Assembly: GCF_002776525.5 (NCBI RefSeq)
Contig: NC_045452.1
Location: 21,293,855-21,357,854 of the forward strand
DNA length: 64,000 nucleotides
Reading direction: 5' to 3'
Source: Piliocolobus tephrosceles
Lineage: Eukaryota; Chordata; Mammalia; Primates; Cercopithecidae
Each line of letters opens with the position of its first letter. Position 1 is the first letter of the stretch. Below, piece by piece: positions 36,433 through 48,559 of this stretch. The position numbers were made by a program, and so were the translations under genes. The notes below the pieces were generated by a model. That model was not told where the DNA came from, did no database searches, and worked only from the letters and a program-made list of their open reading frames with translations.

Positions 36433-37201
36433 AAGACTAAGAAGACTGTGCCTCAGCCCCTCCACTTCCCTGGCTAGGAGCTGAGCCTTCTTCCAGGCCC
36501 CTGGGGTTTCCTCAGCCACAGAGGAGGACACCTGGGGATCGTGAGGTCACTGGGAGGTGGACTTAGAGAAGAATGAGTGTTAGGGCTTGGGCTCCCTAAC
36601 ATGTGCTAGGTGCCAGCCTAGGACAGTCAGCCCCTCTACGCCCCCTTGGCCAGCAAAGAGAAGGTGCAAAAGTGTGTACCTGTTTACCCTGCATGGTAGA
36701 GCTGAGCGTGCAGGGAACAGGGCCTGAGGAGGTCTGGGGGACATCCCTGGACCCCAGAGCTCCTGAGTGAGTGTGTCCTGAGGGCTGCATCTGTGTGAGG
36801 TTCCCTGGACCAAGAGGCAGGATGTGGCCAGAAGGGAACTGTAGGAGCTCAGAGGAGAAAAGAGGAAAGAGTTGAAGACTGGACCAACGAACTCCACGAA
36901 GACCCCCAACAGGGGGCCAGTTGAGTCCATTCCAGCCCATGGGATCCAACCCAGCAGACGCCCCCTGAGTCTCCGCTTTCTGTCCCTCAGGGCTGGGCTT
37001 TGCAGACACAGAGAAGAGTGGTGCTGTCCCTGCAGAGACCCCTGCCTTGGTGTGATAAGGGCTGGTGGTGCCAGAGTTGGAGAGGAGGGGAGGCAGGGAA
37101 GGAAACCACCTGGGGGCCTGAACACCAGGCAAAGCATTGTTACCCTGAGGGCAGGACTGGCTATGTAACATGTGGAGCCCACAGCAAAATAAAAAGGCAG
37201 G

Positions 37202-37506
37202 GCTTGCCCGGGAATAGTGGCTCATGCCTGTAATTCCAGCACTCTGGAAGGCTGAGGCGGGCAGATCACTTGAGGTCAGGAGTTTGAGACCAGCCTGGCC
37301 AACATGGTGAAACTCCATCTCTACTAAAATATACAAAAATTAGCCGGCTGTGGTGGCAGGCACCTGTGATTCCAGCTACTTGGGAGGCTGAGGCAGGAGA
37401 ATCGCTTGAACCTGGCAGGCAGAGCTTGCAGTGAACTGAGATCACGCCATTGCACTCCAGCCTGGGTGACAGAGTGAGACTCCATCTAAAAAAAAAAAAA
37501 AAAAAA
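37202..37506 (+). mobile_element. Alu
   Basis: Full-length with poly(A) tail; AAAAAGGCAGG at both ends. Confidence 0.92.
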
Positions 37507-37698
37507 AGGCAGGACCCCTTGATCAAAAATTGTTAAACACTTCGAGGCGGCCACAGCAGGGCATTAGCCAAGCATGAGGCCCTTCTGAGGGTGGGGCCTT
37601 GTGTGACAGTGTGGGTGGCTCTCTCTGTGAAGGAACTCTGCTCACAGGCACACAGAGCTTTGAAAGAATTTTGGCTTCAGCAATTTCTCTTTTCTTTC

Positions 37699-37772
37699 CC
37701 TTCCTCCTTCCTTCCTTCCTTCCTTCCTTCCTTCCTTCCTTCCTTCCTTCCTCTCTCTCTCTCTCTCTCTCA
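37699..37772 (+). repeat. (CCTT)n(CT)n microsatellite
   Basis: About thirteen CCTT units followed by (CT)n, just before the gap at 37798. Poor read-through here probably caused the gap. Confidence 0.95.
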
Positions 37773-37797
37773 CTAGTAGCTGGGGCTGCAGATGCAC

Positions 37798-38197
37798 NNN
37801 NNNNNNNNNNNNNNNNNNNNNNNNNNNNNNNNNNNNNNNNNNNNNNNNNNNNNNNNNNNNNNNNNNNNNNNNNNNNNNNNNNNNNNNNNNNNNNNNNNNN
37901 NNNNNNNNNNNNNNNNNNNNNNNNNNNNNNNNNNNNNNNNNNNNNNNNNNNNNNNNNNNNNNNNNNNNNNNNNNNNNNNNNNNNNNNNNNNNNNNNNNNN
38001 NNNNNNNNNNNNNNNNNNNNNNNNNNNNNNNNNNNNNNNNNNNNNNNNNNNNNNNNNNNNNNNNNNNNNNNNNNNNNNNNNNNNNNNNNNNNNNNNNNNN
38101 NNNNNNNNNNNNNNNNNNNNNNNNNNNNNNNNNNNNNNNNNNNNNNNNNNNNNNNNNNNNNNNNNNNNNNNNNNNNNNNNNNNNNNNNNNNNNNNNN
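37798..38197. other. Assembly gap, 400 N
   Basis: Exactly 400 N. The bases on each side (AGTAGCTGGGGCTGCAG left, GCCTCCCAAAGTGCTGGG right) are parts of a minus-strand Alu, so at least an Alu lies in the gap. Confidence 0.98.
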
Positions 38198-38387
38198 TGC
38201 GCTGCCTAGGCCTCCCAAAGTGCTGGGATTATAGGCGTGAGACACTGTGCCTGGCCTTGATTTTTTGTAGGGACAAGATCTCACTGTGTTGCTCAGGCTG
38301 GTCTCGAACTCCTGCCTTCAAGCGATCCTCCTGCCTTGGCCTCCCAAAATGTTGGGATTACTCAAGTGAGCCACTGCACTTAGCAGC
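38198..38387 (-). mobile_element. Two Alu fragments
   Basis: End of an Alu broken by the gap (to 38258), followed by a partial right-arm fragment (38259-38387). Confidence 0.8.
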
Positions 38388-38439
38388 TTGGGCATTGTCT
38401 AAGACACCCCACCCCCCACCCCCAGTTAGCATGGTGTCT

Positions 38440-38570
38440 TCTAGCATGGACTCTGGAGGCAGATGGCCTGGTTCAGATTCTGTCTGTGACCAGAGGCCAG
38501 AGACTTACCCTGCCTCTGCCTCCGTTTCCTCATCTATGAGATGAAGAGAATAATAACACCCACTTCAAAA
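38440..38570 (+). repeat. MIR element
   Basis: GGCCTGGTTCAGATTCTG and CCGTTTCCTCATCTATGAGA are typical. Confidence 0.75.
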
Positions 38571-39669
38571 TGTGGCCAGGAGGGTGGGGTGGTGAGAAAC
38601 CTCCACTTCACAGGTGGCAGCCATTGACATAGCCTTTGACACCCCCCAGCCCCCACCCATACTCACAGCTTACTCCTTCATCTTGCTTCTTGTCTATCTG
38701 CCCCCACAGAATATCAGCTTCTGGGGCTTCAGTCTGTCTTGTTCCCCTGCTGTGGCCGGAGGCCCCAGGGGTGCCTGGTAGATGCATGACACCTACTATG
38801 TGCCAGACACCATTGCTGAATGAATGAATAAGTGTCAAACCATTTGTTTAAGTTAAAAAAAATCTGTTGAGTGCTACTATGTGCTAGGGGCTGTTTGGAG
38901 TGCGGAGGAGGTGGGGATCCACCATGAGTGAGGTGAGGGTTCGGTGCTGGTTGGGGCTAGGGAGAGCTCATCGGTTGTGTGGCTGTCATGGGAGATCACC
39001 ATTTTGGGGTAGACTGTTCCCCAGTGGGATGACGTTAAGCCTTGAGATGTTCTCCCTGAAGCTGGCATGACATCAGCCCCTGGTGCCCACAGTGTCTGGC
39101 AGGTTCTGTGCTTGGTGAGGTCAAATCCCTGGAATTTCCCAGAGAGGAGACCAAAGCCTACTCTGAGGACTCAGGCCCATGTCAGCTTCAGCCCAGGAGG
39201 GAGTCCTGGGGTGGCCACCCCTTGCTGGGAACCTGGCATGGTGGACACTGTTAGGAAATGTCCTCAGAGGGCCCTGAGCAGCTCCTGTCCTGAGAAACGG
39301 GTACGAGGAGGCCTGGAGAATCCACAGGCACCTTGCTGGAGCCATCTGAGGCCACGTGACTTCTGTGTAGGCTCGGGCCTCTCTCTGGGCCCCCAGATCC
39401 ACATCTTTACAGCCTCCTGGAGGCATCCTGTGTGTCCCACCGGCCTCTTGGCTTCCACTTGTGATTCCTCTTACCCTCTGTCTCACTCAAGCCAGAAATA
39501 GGGGTGCCATTCCCTCCTTCTCCCCTACCCCACATGTGGGGAGTCACCCAGGCTTGTGGATCCAACCTGCAGACTCTACACCCTCCTTTTTTTTTTTTTG
39601 AGACGGCATGTCCCAAAGTGGGTGTGGCAGAGTGGGTGTGGCAGACCCCTGAGGAGGTGGAGCTGGTGG

Positions 39670-39800
39670 GCAGGGACTTTAAGCCAGACAGAGCACTCTG
39701 GAGTCCTGGTTATGCCTCTCACCTACCCTGTAGCCTTGGACAAGTCATTTCCTCTCCTTTGCCTCAATTTCCTCATTTCAAAAATGCATATAATACTGTG
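39670..39800 (+). repeat. MIR element
   Basis: GTAGCCTTGGACAAGTCATT and CAATTTCCTCATTTCAAAAA. Downstream it is cut by an Alu. Confidence 0.75.
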
Positions 39801-39810
39801 AGTTTTACTT

Positions 39811-40079
39811 TTATTTATTTATTTTTTGAGACAGGATGTCATTCTGTTGCCCAGGCTGGAGTGCAGTGGCCCAAACACAACTTCTGCAGCCTCGATTTCC
39901 TGGGCTCAAAGGATCCTCTCACCTCAGCATCCCTAGTAGCTGGGACCACAGGTGCACGCCACCACGCCCGGCTAATTAAAAGTTTTTTTTTTTTTTTTTG
40001 TAGAAACGGGGGTCTCATTATGTTCTCTAGGCTGGTCTTGAACTCCTGACCTCAAGCAATCCTCCTACCTTGGCCTCCT
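39811..40079 (-). mobile_element. Alu, left half of an inverted pair
   Basis: Lacks its 5' end and joins a plus-strand Alu with no spacer; the junction is palindromic. Confidence 0.88.
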
Positions 40080-40212
40080 AAACTTTGAGAGGCCAAGGTG
40101 GAAGGGTTGCTTGAACCTGGGAGTTCGAGGTTGCAGTGAGCCAAGATTGCACCACTGCACTCCAGCCTGGGTGACAGAGCCAGACACTATCCAGGAAAAA
40201 AAAAAAAAAACC
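40080..40212 (+). mobile_element. Alu with large internal deletion, right half of an inverted pair
   Basis: Begins CTTTGAGAGGCCAAGG and jumps to the right arm; ends in poly(A). Confidence 0.85.
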
Positions 40213-40545
40213 ACCAGGCACAGTGTCTCACTCCTGTAATCCCAGCTTTGGGAATCCCACTTTGGGAAGCCGAGGCAGGCAGATCACGAGGTCAGGAGTT
40301 CAAGACCAGCCTGGCCAAGATGGTGAAACCCCGTCTCTATTAAAAACACAAAAATTAGCCAGGCATGGCGGCAGGTGTCTGTAATCCTAGCTACTCAGGG
40401 GGCTGAGGTATGAGAATTGCTTGAACCTGGGAGGCAGAGGATGCAGTGAGCTGAGATCGCGCCATTGCACTGCAGCCTGGTGATAGGGCAAGACTCCATC
40501 TAAAAAAAAAAACAAAAACAAAACAAAAAACAATACCTCAAAACA
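40213..40545 (+). mobile_element. Alu
   Basis: Full-length with a small duplication (CCCAGCTTTGGGAATCCCAC) near its start and an A-rich tail. Confidence 0.9.
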
Positions 40546-40672
40546 AAAGTTAAGTCAGATACCAAGTGCCTGCCGAGAGAAGACTTCAAGAAATGCTCAC
40601 CACGATTATGATCACATGGCCATCTGCAACCAATTCCCCAGTGGCGTGTGTGAGCACTGTGTCCTTTCTAGT

Positions 40673-40688
40673 GCCACCTGGGGGCGTT
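40673..40688 (+). promoter_or_regulatory. CTCF-like motif, plus orientation
   Basis: GCCACCTGGGGGCGTT fits the CTCF core, but the T after CCACC is less usual. It is weaker than the motifs at 30,597 and 57,203. Confidence 0.45.
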
Positions 40689-41307
40689 CTCCTCTGCCCC
40701 TTACTTTCTCTACCCCCTCCCTCCCTGACCCAAAGCTCAAGTCTGAAGCGGGATTTCTTACAGGGAAGCGGTTCCGTGGGAAAATGAGAGCTTCTAGTCT
40801 CTCCTTCTCCCTTCTGTGACACAGGAGAGGAAATCTTCCCTCCCTCTTGGGAACTATTGAGTGTTTCCTCAGACTCCAGCTGAATCCCCAGTCCCTAGTT
40901 CCTCAGAGACCCAGATGAATTAAAGATGTAATTAAATTAGGAATCATTCATTATTTGATGGCTGGGATCTTCTGTCAGGTGGGGTGGTGGAGGAGGGGAG
41001 GTGGGGCCATCTTCCTTCTGGGCTCAAAGATTCCCTCCCGAGAGGTGTGTGTGGCTCAGGACAGCCCAGGGGCCTGAAAGGGAGCCGGCCGCCACTCCTC
41101 CTGCTCAGAAAGACCCTTCCCACAGTCTCAGATGCCACTGTCTTCCTGGACAATCTTGCAAGAGGCCTTTTCTCTCTCAGCCTTAGTGTTCTCATCCGCA
41201 AAATGGTACCAAGGGTCGGGGGGGAAGATTCCATTAAATTGTCTTTAAGGTTGATTTAGACAGTAAGTTTATTTTTCATTTCTTTATTTTTTCTTTCTTT
41301 CTTTCCT

Positions 41308-41989
41308 TTTCTTTTTTTTTTTGAGACAGAGTCTCACTCTATTGCCCGGGCTGAAGTGCAAGGATGTGATCTTGGCTCACTGCAACCTCTGCCTCCCAGG
41401 TTCAAGTGATTCTCCTGCTTCAGCCACACAAGTAGCTGGGACTACAGATGCACACCATCATGCCCAGGTAATTTTTTTTTTTTTTTTTTTTGAGATGGAG
41501 TCTCACTCGCCCAGGCTGGAGTGCAGTGGCGCGATCTCAACTCACTGCAACTTCTGCCTCCCAGGTTCAAGCGATTCTCCTGCCTCAGCCTCCTAAGTAG
41601 CTGGGATTGCAGGCGCACACCACCACGCCCAGCTAACTTTTGTATTTTTAGTAGAGACAGGGTTTCACCACATTGGTCAGGCTGGTCTCGAACTCCTAAC
41701 CTCGTGATCCACACTCCTCGGCCTCTCAGAGTTCTGGGATTACAGGCCTGAGCCACCGCGCCCGGCCTGCCCAACTAATTTTTATATGTTTAGTAGAGAT
41801 GGGGTTTTGCCATGTTGGCCAGGCTCGTCTTGAACTCCTGACCTCAGATGATCTCCCCACCATAGCCTTGCAAAGTGTGGAGATTACAGGTGTGAGCCAC
41901 CATACCCACATCCTCCCAGGCTCAAGTGATCCTCCCGCCTCAGCCTCCTGAGTATCTGGGACCACAGGTGTGTGCCACTATGCTCAGCG
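41308..41989 (-). mobile_element. Nested Alus
   Basis: Outer Alu 41308-41470 resumes at 41768-41912; inner Alu 41471-41767 with poly(T). The site repeats as TGCCCAGGTAATTTTT / TGCCCAACTAATTTTT. A further Alu fragment covers 41913-41989. Confidence 0.88.
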
Positions 41990-42972
41990 ATAGGCAGTAA
42001 GTTTCTATCTACAAACTTGGATATTTCTTCTTCTGTAATACCTGCGATCCTGTCTTTGCTCGAGGAACCAATTTGTACCGCCATCCTAACCCTAGGATAT
42101 TCAGCCAAGTATTTTTCTCGTATAGAAGGACAAGTAACTAAGTGAATGGGTATGGCAGGCTGTGTGCTAGCTGCTGGGGGCACTGCAATGAGTTATGGTA
42201 TTTCCTCCCTTCCAGAATCTCCCTGTCCAGTGTGGGAGACTGGGGAGCTGGACCTCAAAGGAGAAAGAGGGAGAAAGGAGGGCTCTCCGGGTTGGGGGAG
42301 GCAGCATGTGCAGAGGCCTGGAGGCATGAGTCAGTGAGGGATAGGGAAAGTGTAACTGACCTCTGAGGAGGTGTGTGCCAGCAAACGAGGCCCCTGGGTC
42401 TGACCAGAGGAAAACAAAATTTTAGAGACTGTCAGAAATGTGATGGAGCTGTCAGGAGAACATGAAACAGCCACGTACCCTGGGAAACGGAAGTCACAGC
42501 TCTGTTTGTTCTGTGACAGTGTGAAAACTCACAACCTTTTCATCTAGATGGGTAACAAAAACATGAGAAAACTAGGAGTGCTTTGATTCGGCTTGGCTGA
42601 GGACATTACTCCAAGCCCGCCCAGGCTCTCCCCTCCAGCCTGGATCCGTTTCTGTGTCAATACTCGCCCAGCCTTGCACAGCCGGGCGCACGGGCGTCTC
42701 CCTCTGCAGTGGTTCCCCGACTTGTCGGCCATCTTCGCTGGTGGTGTTTTCCTTGGTCACTGTGGTTATCTGAAAACGATGTCAAAGCAAACACTGCTCT
42801 CTCTCCCTGAAAATCCCTGGCAGGGGCTGCCTTTCTCACCGTCCCTGTCCTTCATCTCCTCCTGTCCCTTCCTTCCTGTCGCAGCCTCTTCCCTCAATCC
42901 TACTGAACTCCTTCCTGGGAGAGGTTAGGGCAGGAATCGCCACCTTCCAGGGAGTGGAGAGGCGAAGCGGAA

Positions 42973-42993
42973 TTCAGCACCACGGACAGCAGC
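42973..42993 (+). promoter_or_regulatory. RE1/NRSE-like element (REST binding site)
   Basis: The first 18 bases, TTCAGCACCACGGACAGC, match the RE1 consensus at every position I recall; the last three (AGC) differ from the usual GCC. Both half-sites are in canonical spacing. REST represses neuronal genes in non-neuronal cells, which fits a position about 12 kb upstream of the putative CACNA1I first exon. Binding itself is not shown by sequence. Confidence 0.8.
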
Positions 42994-43154
42994 GCGATGC
43001 GAGGTTGGGGCGCGGTTGGTGCAGGAAGTTATTCTGTCGGTTTTGTAGGTCTGTGACCCGCTGGTTGGGTAGCAAAGGGCCTTGAACGCTGACTCAGGAG
43101 GTCGGGGTACAGGGAGCTGGATCGGGGGGTGCTGATGATGTCAGAGGAGCTCCT

Positions 43155-43590
43155 TGTGGGTCTGGAGATAATTTGCCTATAAAATTCCCTCTCTCTTTTG
43201 TTTCCAAGACCCTTGACCACACTTGCACCTTCCCCTACCACCTCCCCCTCCACAGTTAATAATAACGTTCGTGTCTGTGTGTACTCGACAGGGCATGTGA
43301 ATGTGTTTGCGTGAATCTGTACCTTGGTGTAAGAGTGTATTTAATACAAGTAGTATCTGGGTGTACGTGTGAGGGTGTTTGGGGTATTTGTAGGTCTGTG
43401 TGAACGTGTCAGTCTCTGTGTCTGTGTGTGTGTGCACATGTGGGGCTGCGAGTGTCTCCGTGGATTTCTTCTCCTTTAGGGGAGGGCAGCTCTGTGCCTG
43501 GGAAGTGAATGTTCTGGGGGGTTAAGCATCAAAGACCACCCTCCCCACCAGTTTTCTCTGGAGGGTCAGGATGCAGGGGGACCCCTAGAC
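43155..43590 (+). repeat. Duplicated unit A (TG-rich cassette)
   Basis: Has the order GAGATAATTTGCC, TTTGTTTCCAAGACCCTTGACC, TAATAATAAC, TG-rich stretch, GGGTCAGGATGCAGGGGGAC. Its first part recurs at +437 bp and its second part at about +1,393 bp. Confidence 0.8.
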
Positions 43591-43594
43591 TCAG

Positions 43595-43720
43595 GGATCC
43601 AGAGATGATTTGCCAGTGGTATTCACTCCCTCCTTTGTTTCCAAGACCCTTGACCACCCCTCCACCTGCCCCAACAGGTTTGAGTGCATGCATGTGCATA
43701 CACACACACACACACACACT
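43595..43720 (+). repeat. Partial copy of unit A plus (CA)n
   Basis: GAGATGATTTGCC and TTTGTTTCCAAGACCCTTGACC repeat the first part of unit A, followed by a (CA)n run at 43699-43719. Confidence 0.75.
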
Positions 43721-44644
43721 TCCACTTCTTCTGTGGTCTGCAAGCCTTGGCTCTTGTTTTTTCTCCCTTCACACCCCACTCTCCCCTCTCCAGCCCCTTG
43801 TCATGGGTCCTCAGTCCCACTACCCCAAGCCTTCATTTCCTTCTCCTAGGGGAGTGTCTGGCCTGGCAGACACAGGAGACTGGTGTGGTTCATCTTATAC
43901 TTGCCTGCTGCATGACCTTGGGCAAGCATCGCCCCCTTCCACTTGATTTCCTGGCTTCAGAAAGGGGCTCTTTGGACCATGTTATTTCTAAGCTCAGAGC
44001 CCAACCCCATGGTCAGCTCCTGGCACTGACTCCCTGGTGGGGAGAACTGTGGACCAGGTTAGGATGTGTGCCAATGGCTACAGGAGGACACAGGCAGCAC
44101 CCTGTGGGCATGGAGAGGGAGAGGAGGCAGGGGCTCTGAGTGTGTGTGGAGGAGAGGGGAGGCGAGGGTGGGAGGAAGAACACAGGAGCTGCTGGACCAG
44201 AACAGAAGAACCCCTTGCCTGTATATTTAGCTCATCGAGGAATATAAACAGAAACCTGGAGCTGGCTCAATGCTCCCCCCGAAGTGTGAGTCATCACTGC
44301 TGCTGCAGCTAAAGTTAGGCTCCAATCACAGGCTCCCTTCTCCTCTCACTCCTCTTCATCCTTCTCGGTCCCGTTATTGCCTCCTTATCTCCTTATCTCT
44401 TTCTCCTCATCTCTCCCCTCTCCTCTCCCGTCTTTCTCCCCAAATTTTTTCACCTATTTGATGCTCTAAACTCATCCCCTCCCCATCAGTCAGTTCCCTT
44501 CTCTTCTCTCTCTTTTGATTTTTTTCCTGTCTTCCTCCTCTCTCTCTCTCTTTTCCCTCTGTCTCTAGTACCGACAACGTCTTTCCCCCTTCTTGAGTGC
44601 ATTTGGGAAAGGATCTATTTGTGCTTGTGTTTGTGTGAGTGTGA

Positions 44645-44985
44645 ACTTAATAATAATAACATGATGTGTCTGTGTGTGCTTGAGAGAGAGTGTGAACGTA
44701 TTTGTGTGATTTTGTATCTTGGTGTGAGAGTGTATTTAATAAAAGTGGTATCTGTTTGGGTGTACACGTGAGGGTGTTTGTGGGTCTGTGTGAGTGTGTC
44801 AGTGTGTGTATCTGTGTGTGCACACGTGGGAGTGTGAGATTGTGTGTCAATGTCTCTATGGGTTTATTCTCCCTTGGGGGGAGGGCAGCTGCATGCCTGG
44901 GAGGCGAATGCTCTGAGTTAAACATCAGAGACCACTCCCCAAGTTTGCTCTGGGGGGTCAGGGTGCAAGGGGACCCCCAGACGTC
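44645..44985 (+). repeat. Second copy of the unit A cassette
   Basis: TAATAATAAC through GGGTCAGGGTGCAAGGGGAC matches 43257-43590 at an offset of 1392-1394 bp, with many point differences. Confidence 0.8.
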
Positions 44986-45861
44986 TGCAGGCTGAGATTG
45001 AGGTAGTCGCGGGCTCTGGGCTTATTTGGACCTAGCTGGGCAAGGGGAGTGGGGTGGGCATGGGCTTGGCTTTCAGGCCCTGCCATGTAACTTTCTGCTG
45101 TGTGACCTTGGGCCAGTTTCTTGGTTTCTCTGGTTCCTGCTCTGCATGTGCCAGAGGTGTGTGATGAACCTGCTCCTCTCTGCAGACTGGGGCCTGGTGG
45201 GGGTAGTCAGGGAATTCACAGGCATGGGAGGGTAGTGAGGACCTGCTAGTCACCGGATATCCTGAGGACGCTTGGTCGAGTCTGTGCCTCATAGAGGTTG
45301 GCTTATCTGCTTCCCAAATGTCTATTTATAATTTATGCCGACTTTCAAATGGAATCGGAGGCTGGGCCCCCCACTGGAAGGGCCCCCACTTCTGAATCAG
45401 TGGATGGCCACGCCCACGTTCAGGGCACATCTTCAAAGGCGCTCCCAGCAGGGAGCTCCCGCTCAGAAAGTGTGCATCTGCCTCCTCCATCCCTCCCTAA
45501 CACCCCCCACCGTGGCCTGTGTCTGCCCTCCACGAAGGGATTCCTGGAAAGGTTTTATGAAAGGGAGAGTGTGTGTGAGAGTGTGTGCTGGGGCCGGTGT
45601 AAGAAAATGAGAGATGAGAGATGGACGGGAGGAGCTGAGAGAGGCGCCTGGTGGCTGGCAGGACAGCTGGAGCCCCAGGCTCTGCTCAGCCAGCCTGGAG
45701 AAATATCTGGGTTCTCAGCTGGACCTGGGTAGGTGGGTGCAGGTGTCAGGGCCCTTTGTTTCAGGAACCAAGGAGCCTGCACGGTCCTTTTGCTCCAGAG
45801 TGACAGCTTTTCCCCAGTCTATTCTATATAGCACCCAGGGCAAGCTTTTTAGGACTTATTT

Positions 45862-46772
45862 TTCTTTTTTTTGGGAGGGGGTCTCACTCTGTTGCCCAGG
45901 ATGGAGTGCAGTGTCATGATCATAGCTCACTGCAGCCTCGAACTCCTGCGCTCAAGCTATCCTCTTGTTTCAGCCTCCTGAGTATATATCCGACACGTGG
46001 CACTTAGTACAGGCACATGCCACCATGCCCAACTAATTTTGAGATGGAGTCTCGGTCTTGTCGTCCAGGCTGGAGTGCAGCGGCGCAATCTCGGCTCACT
46101 GCAACCTCTGCCTCCCAGGTTCAAGCAATTCTCCTACCTCAGCCTCCTGAGTAGCTAGGACTACAGGTGCCTGCCACCACACCCGTCTAATTTTTGTACT
46201 TTTTAGTAGAGATGGGGTTTTGCCATGTTGGCCAGGCTGGTCTTGAACTCCTGATCTCAGGTTATCCGCCTGCGTTAGCCTCCCAAAGTGCTGGGATTAC
46301 AGGCATGAGCCACCACTTCTGGCTGCCTGGCTAATTTTTTTTTTTTTTTTTTTGGAGAGTCTCTTGAACCCAGGATGTGGGGGGTTGCGGGGGGCCAGGT
46401 TGCCGCCACTCTCCACCTTCCTGGTTCAAGAGATTCTCCTGTCTCAGCCTCCTGAGTAGCTGGGATTACAGGCACATACCACCATGCCCAGCTAATTTTT
46501 GTATTTTTAGTAGAGATAGGGTTTCACCATGTTGGGCAGGATGGTCTCAATTTCCTGACCTCGTGATCTGCCTGCCTCAGCCTCCCAAAGTGTTGGGATT
46601 ACAGGCGTGACCCACCTTGCACGGCCATGCCAGCCTAATTTTTAAAATGCTTTTGTAGAGATGGGGTCTTACCATTTTGCCCAGGCTGATCTTGAACACC
46701 TAGGCACAAGTGATCCTCCTGTTTTGGCCTCCCAAAATTCTGGGACTATAGGCGTGAGCCACTGTGCCCTGC
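45862..46772 (-). mobile_element. Composite of several Alus
   Basis: An old Alu (45862-46035) is followed by an Alu (46036-46325), a third (46330-46624) and the rest of an old one (46625-46772). All are on the same strand and seem nested at TAATTTT sites. Confidence 0.8.
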
Positions 46773-46799
46773 CACTTTTTAGGATTTGAGTCAGACCAT

Positions 46800-47030
46800 G
46801 TCCCTGACCACCTCATTTAAAATGACAAGCCTCCCTGACCCCATCCTCACTCCCCACCCACCGCCTCTGCTTTAATTTGCTCTACAAGTGGATCAGCATC
46901 TGATGTACTATATATTTTACTTATTTATCTTCTGACTTCCCCACTAAAATATAAGCTCCAAGAGGACCAGACTTTGTTTTGCTCACTGCTGTACCTCCAG
47001 GGCCCAAACTGTGCCTGACACATAGTGGGA
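46800..47030. repeat. L2 LINE 3'-end
   Basis: ATATAAGCTCCAAGAGGACC, CTCACTGCTGTACCTCCAGG and CCTGACACATAGTGGGAACT. Confidence 0.85.
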
Positions 47031-47880
47031 ACTTGGGGGGTAGCTGCTGCAGAGGCAAAGCTGCCCCATCACAGCCTCCTGTGTGTGAGGATCACTGCCC
47101 ATTCATTCCTTCGGCAAACCTGCTGGCACTCCCTCTATGCCCAGCTCTGGTCTCTACAAATGGGTCCTGTTTCATAGGGCTCCCAGTCTGGCTGGGGTGG
47201 CACAGAGGTGGGCCATGAAGACAGGGCAGGAGTTTGGAGGGAAGGACCACTGATTCTGCCCAGGGTTGCCACGGAGGAGTCGGGCCTGAGGGAGACAAAG
47301 GCACTCTCCATGTGGCAACATCTGATGATAGCCTTTTCTACCCCCATAAGACCACAGCTGAACCGAGGGCAGGGCTGGCAAATATTCTCCAAAACCCACA
47401 TCTGGCAAAGGCACAGAACTGGCCTCAGCTGGTGAACTGGACTGAATAATCCTTTCCAGGAGGTTCTGGTTTTAACAATGATTAAAACCTTGCAAGAAAG
47501 CACTGTAGCCCTGACGGTGGAATTCAAGTGCCCTGGGAGGCTGAGGCTGCCTCTTCTGCCTCTGGGCAAAGCTTGCCTGCTCCCTCAAATGCCCATCCTA
47601 AGCCATCAGGGCTTGAAAGACCACAGGGCAGGGCCCAGACTTACAGTAATGACCTGGCCAACTACAGAGCCTCCAGTCCGAGACCCACTCCCACAGCACA
47701 GGCCTCATCGTCTCTCCTTGATGGTGACATTGAGGGTGTTTGCCTGGAAGCCTGACTGCCGGGGTGCCGGGACTTTGTCTAGCTGAGGATAAAAGGGATA
47801 GTTACCTGCTCTGTTATTCTCTCTCCAAGCAGCAGGAGTAGCAGAAAGGAAGAGCATGAGGGCACACGTGCGTGAGAGAT

Positions 47881-47881
<1 letters not shown>

Positions 47882-47912
<31 letters not shown>
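47882..47912 (+). repeat. (CA)n microsatellite
   Basis: About 15 AC dinucleotides. Confidence 0.95.
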
Positions 47913-47914
<2 letters not shown>

Positions 47915-48250
47915 CAGGGAGACGGGAGAGCAAGAGACAGACAGGAAGAGTTAGGGAGACAGAGAGACAGAGGGGCATGGAGAGAGCCAGAGAAAGGGTA
48001 ACACAGAGAAATAGCCAAGGAGGAAGGGAGCCAGGCAAGGGAAACAGGAAGCAGGAGGGAGACGCCCAAAGAGACAGAGACAGAGGTAGACAGAAGCCAG
48101 CAAGGGCAGAGGGTCCCCACCCCCTGCACCCCAAGGTGATTTCTGCTCTTTTTGTCGTCCGCTCTTCTCTCTGGCTCCATCGCTCCGAAGCTGGGCTTTT
48201 CGGTCCCTCCTCCACCTCTTCCTCCAATGTCATTTTCTTTTCTTCTTCTT

Positions 48251-48550
48251 GTTTTTTTTTTTTTTTGAGAGAGTTTCTCTCTGTCACCTAGGTTGGAGTG
48301 CAATGGCACGATCTCGGCTCACTGCAACCTAGGTTGCCACCTCCCGAGTTCAAGAGATTCTCGTGGCTCAGCCTCCCAAGTAGCTGGGATTACAGGTGCC
48401 TGTGAACCTGCCTGGCTAATTTTTGTATTTTAGTAGAGACGGGGTTTCACCAAGCTGGCCAGGCTGGTCTTGAACTCCTGACCTCAGGTGATCCACCTGC
48501 CTCAGCCTCCCAAAGTGCTGGGATTACAGGGGTGAGCCACTGTGCCCAGA
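48251..48550 (-). mobile_element. Alu
   Basis: Near full-length. Confidence 0.92.
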
Positions 48551-48559
48551 CCCTCATGT

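Noticed and set aside
37523..38544. Frames of 200-250 codons across the N gap
   Set aside because: Mostly unknown residues from the 400-N gap, with microsatellite and Alu on the sides.
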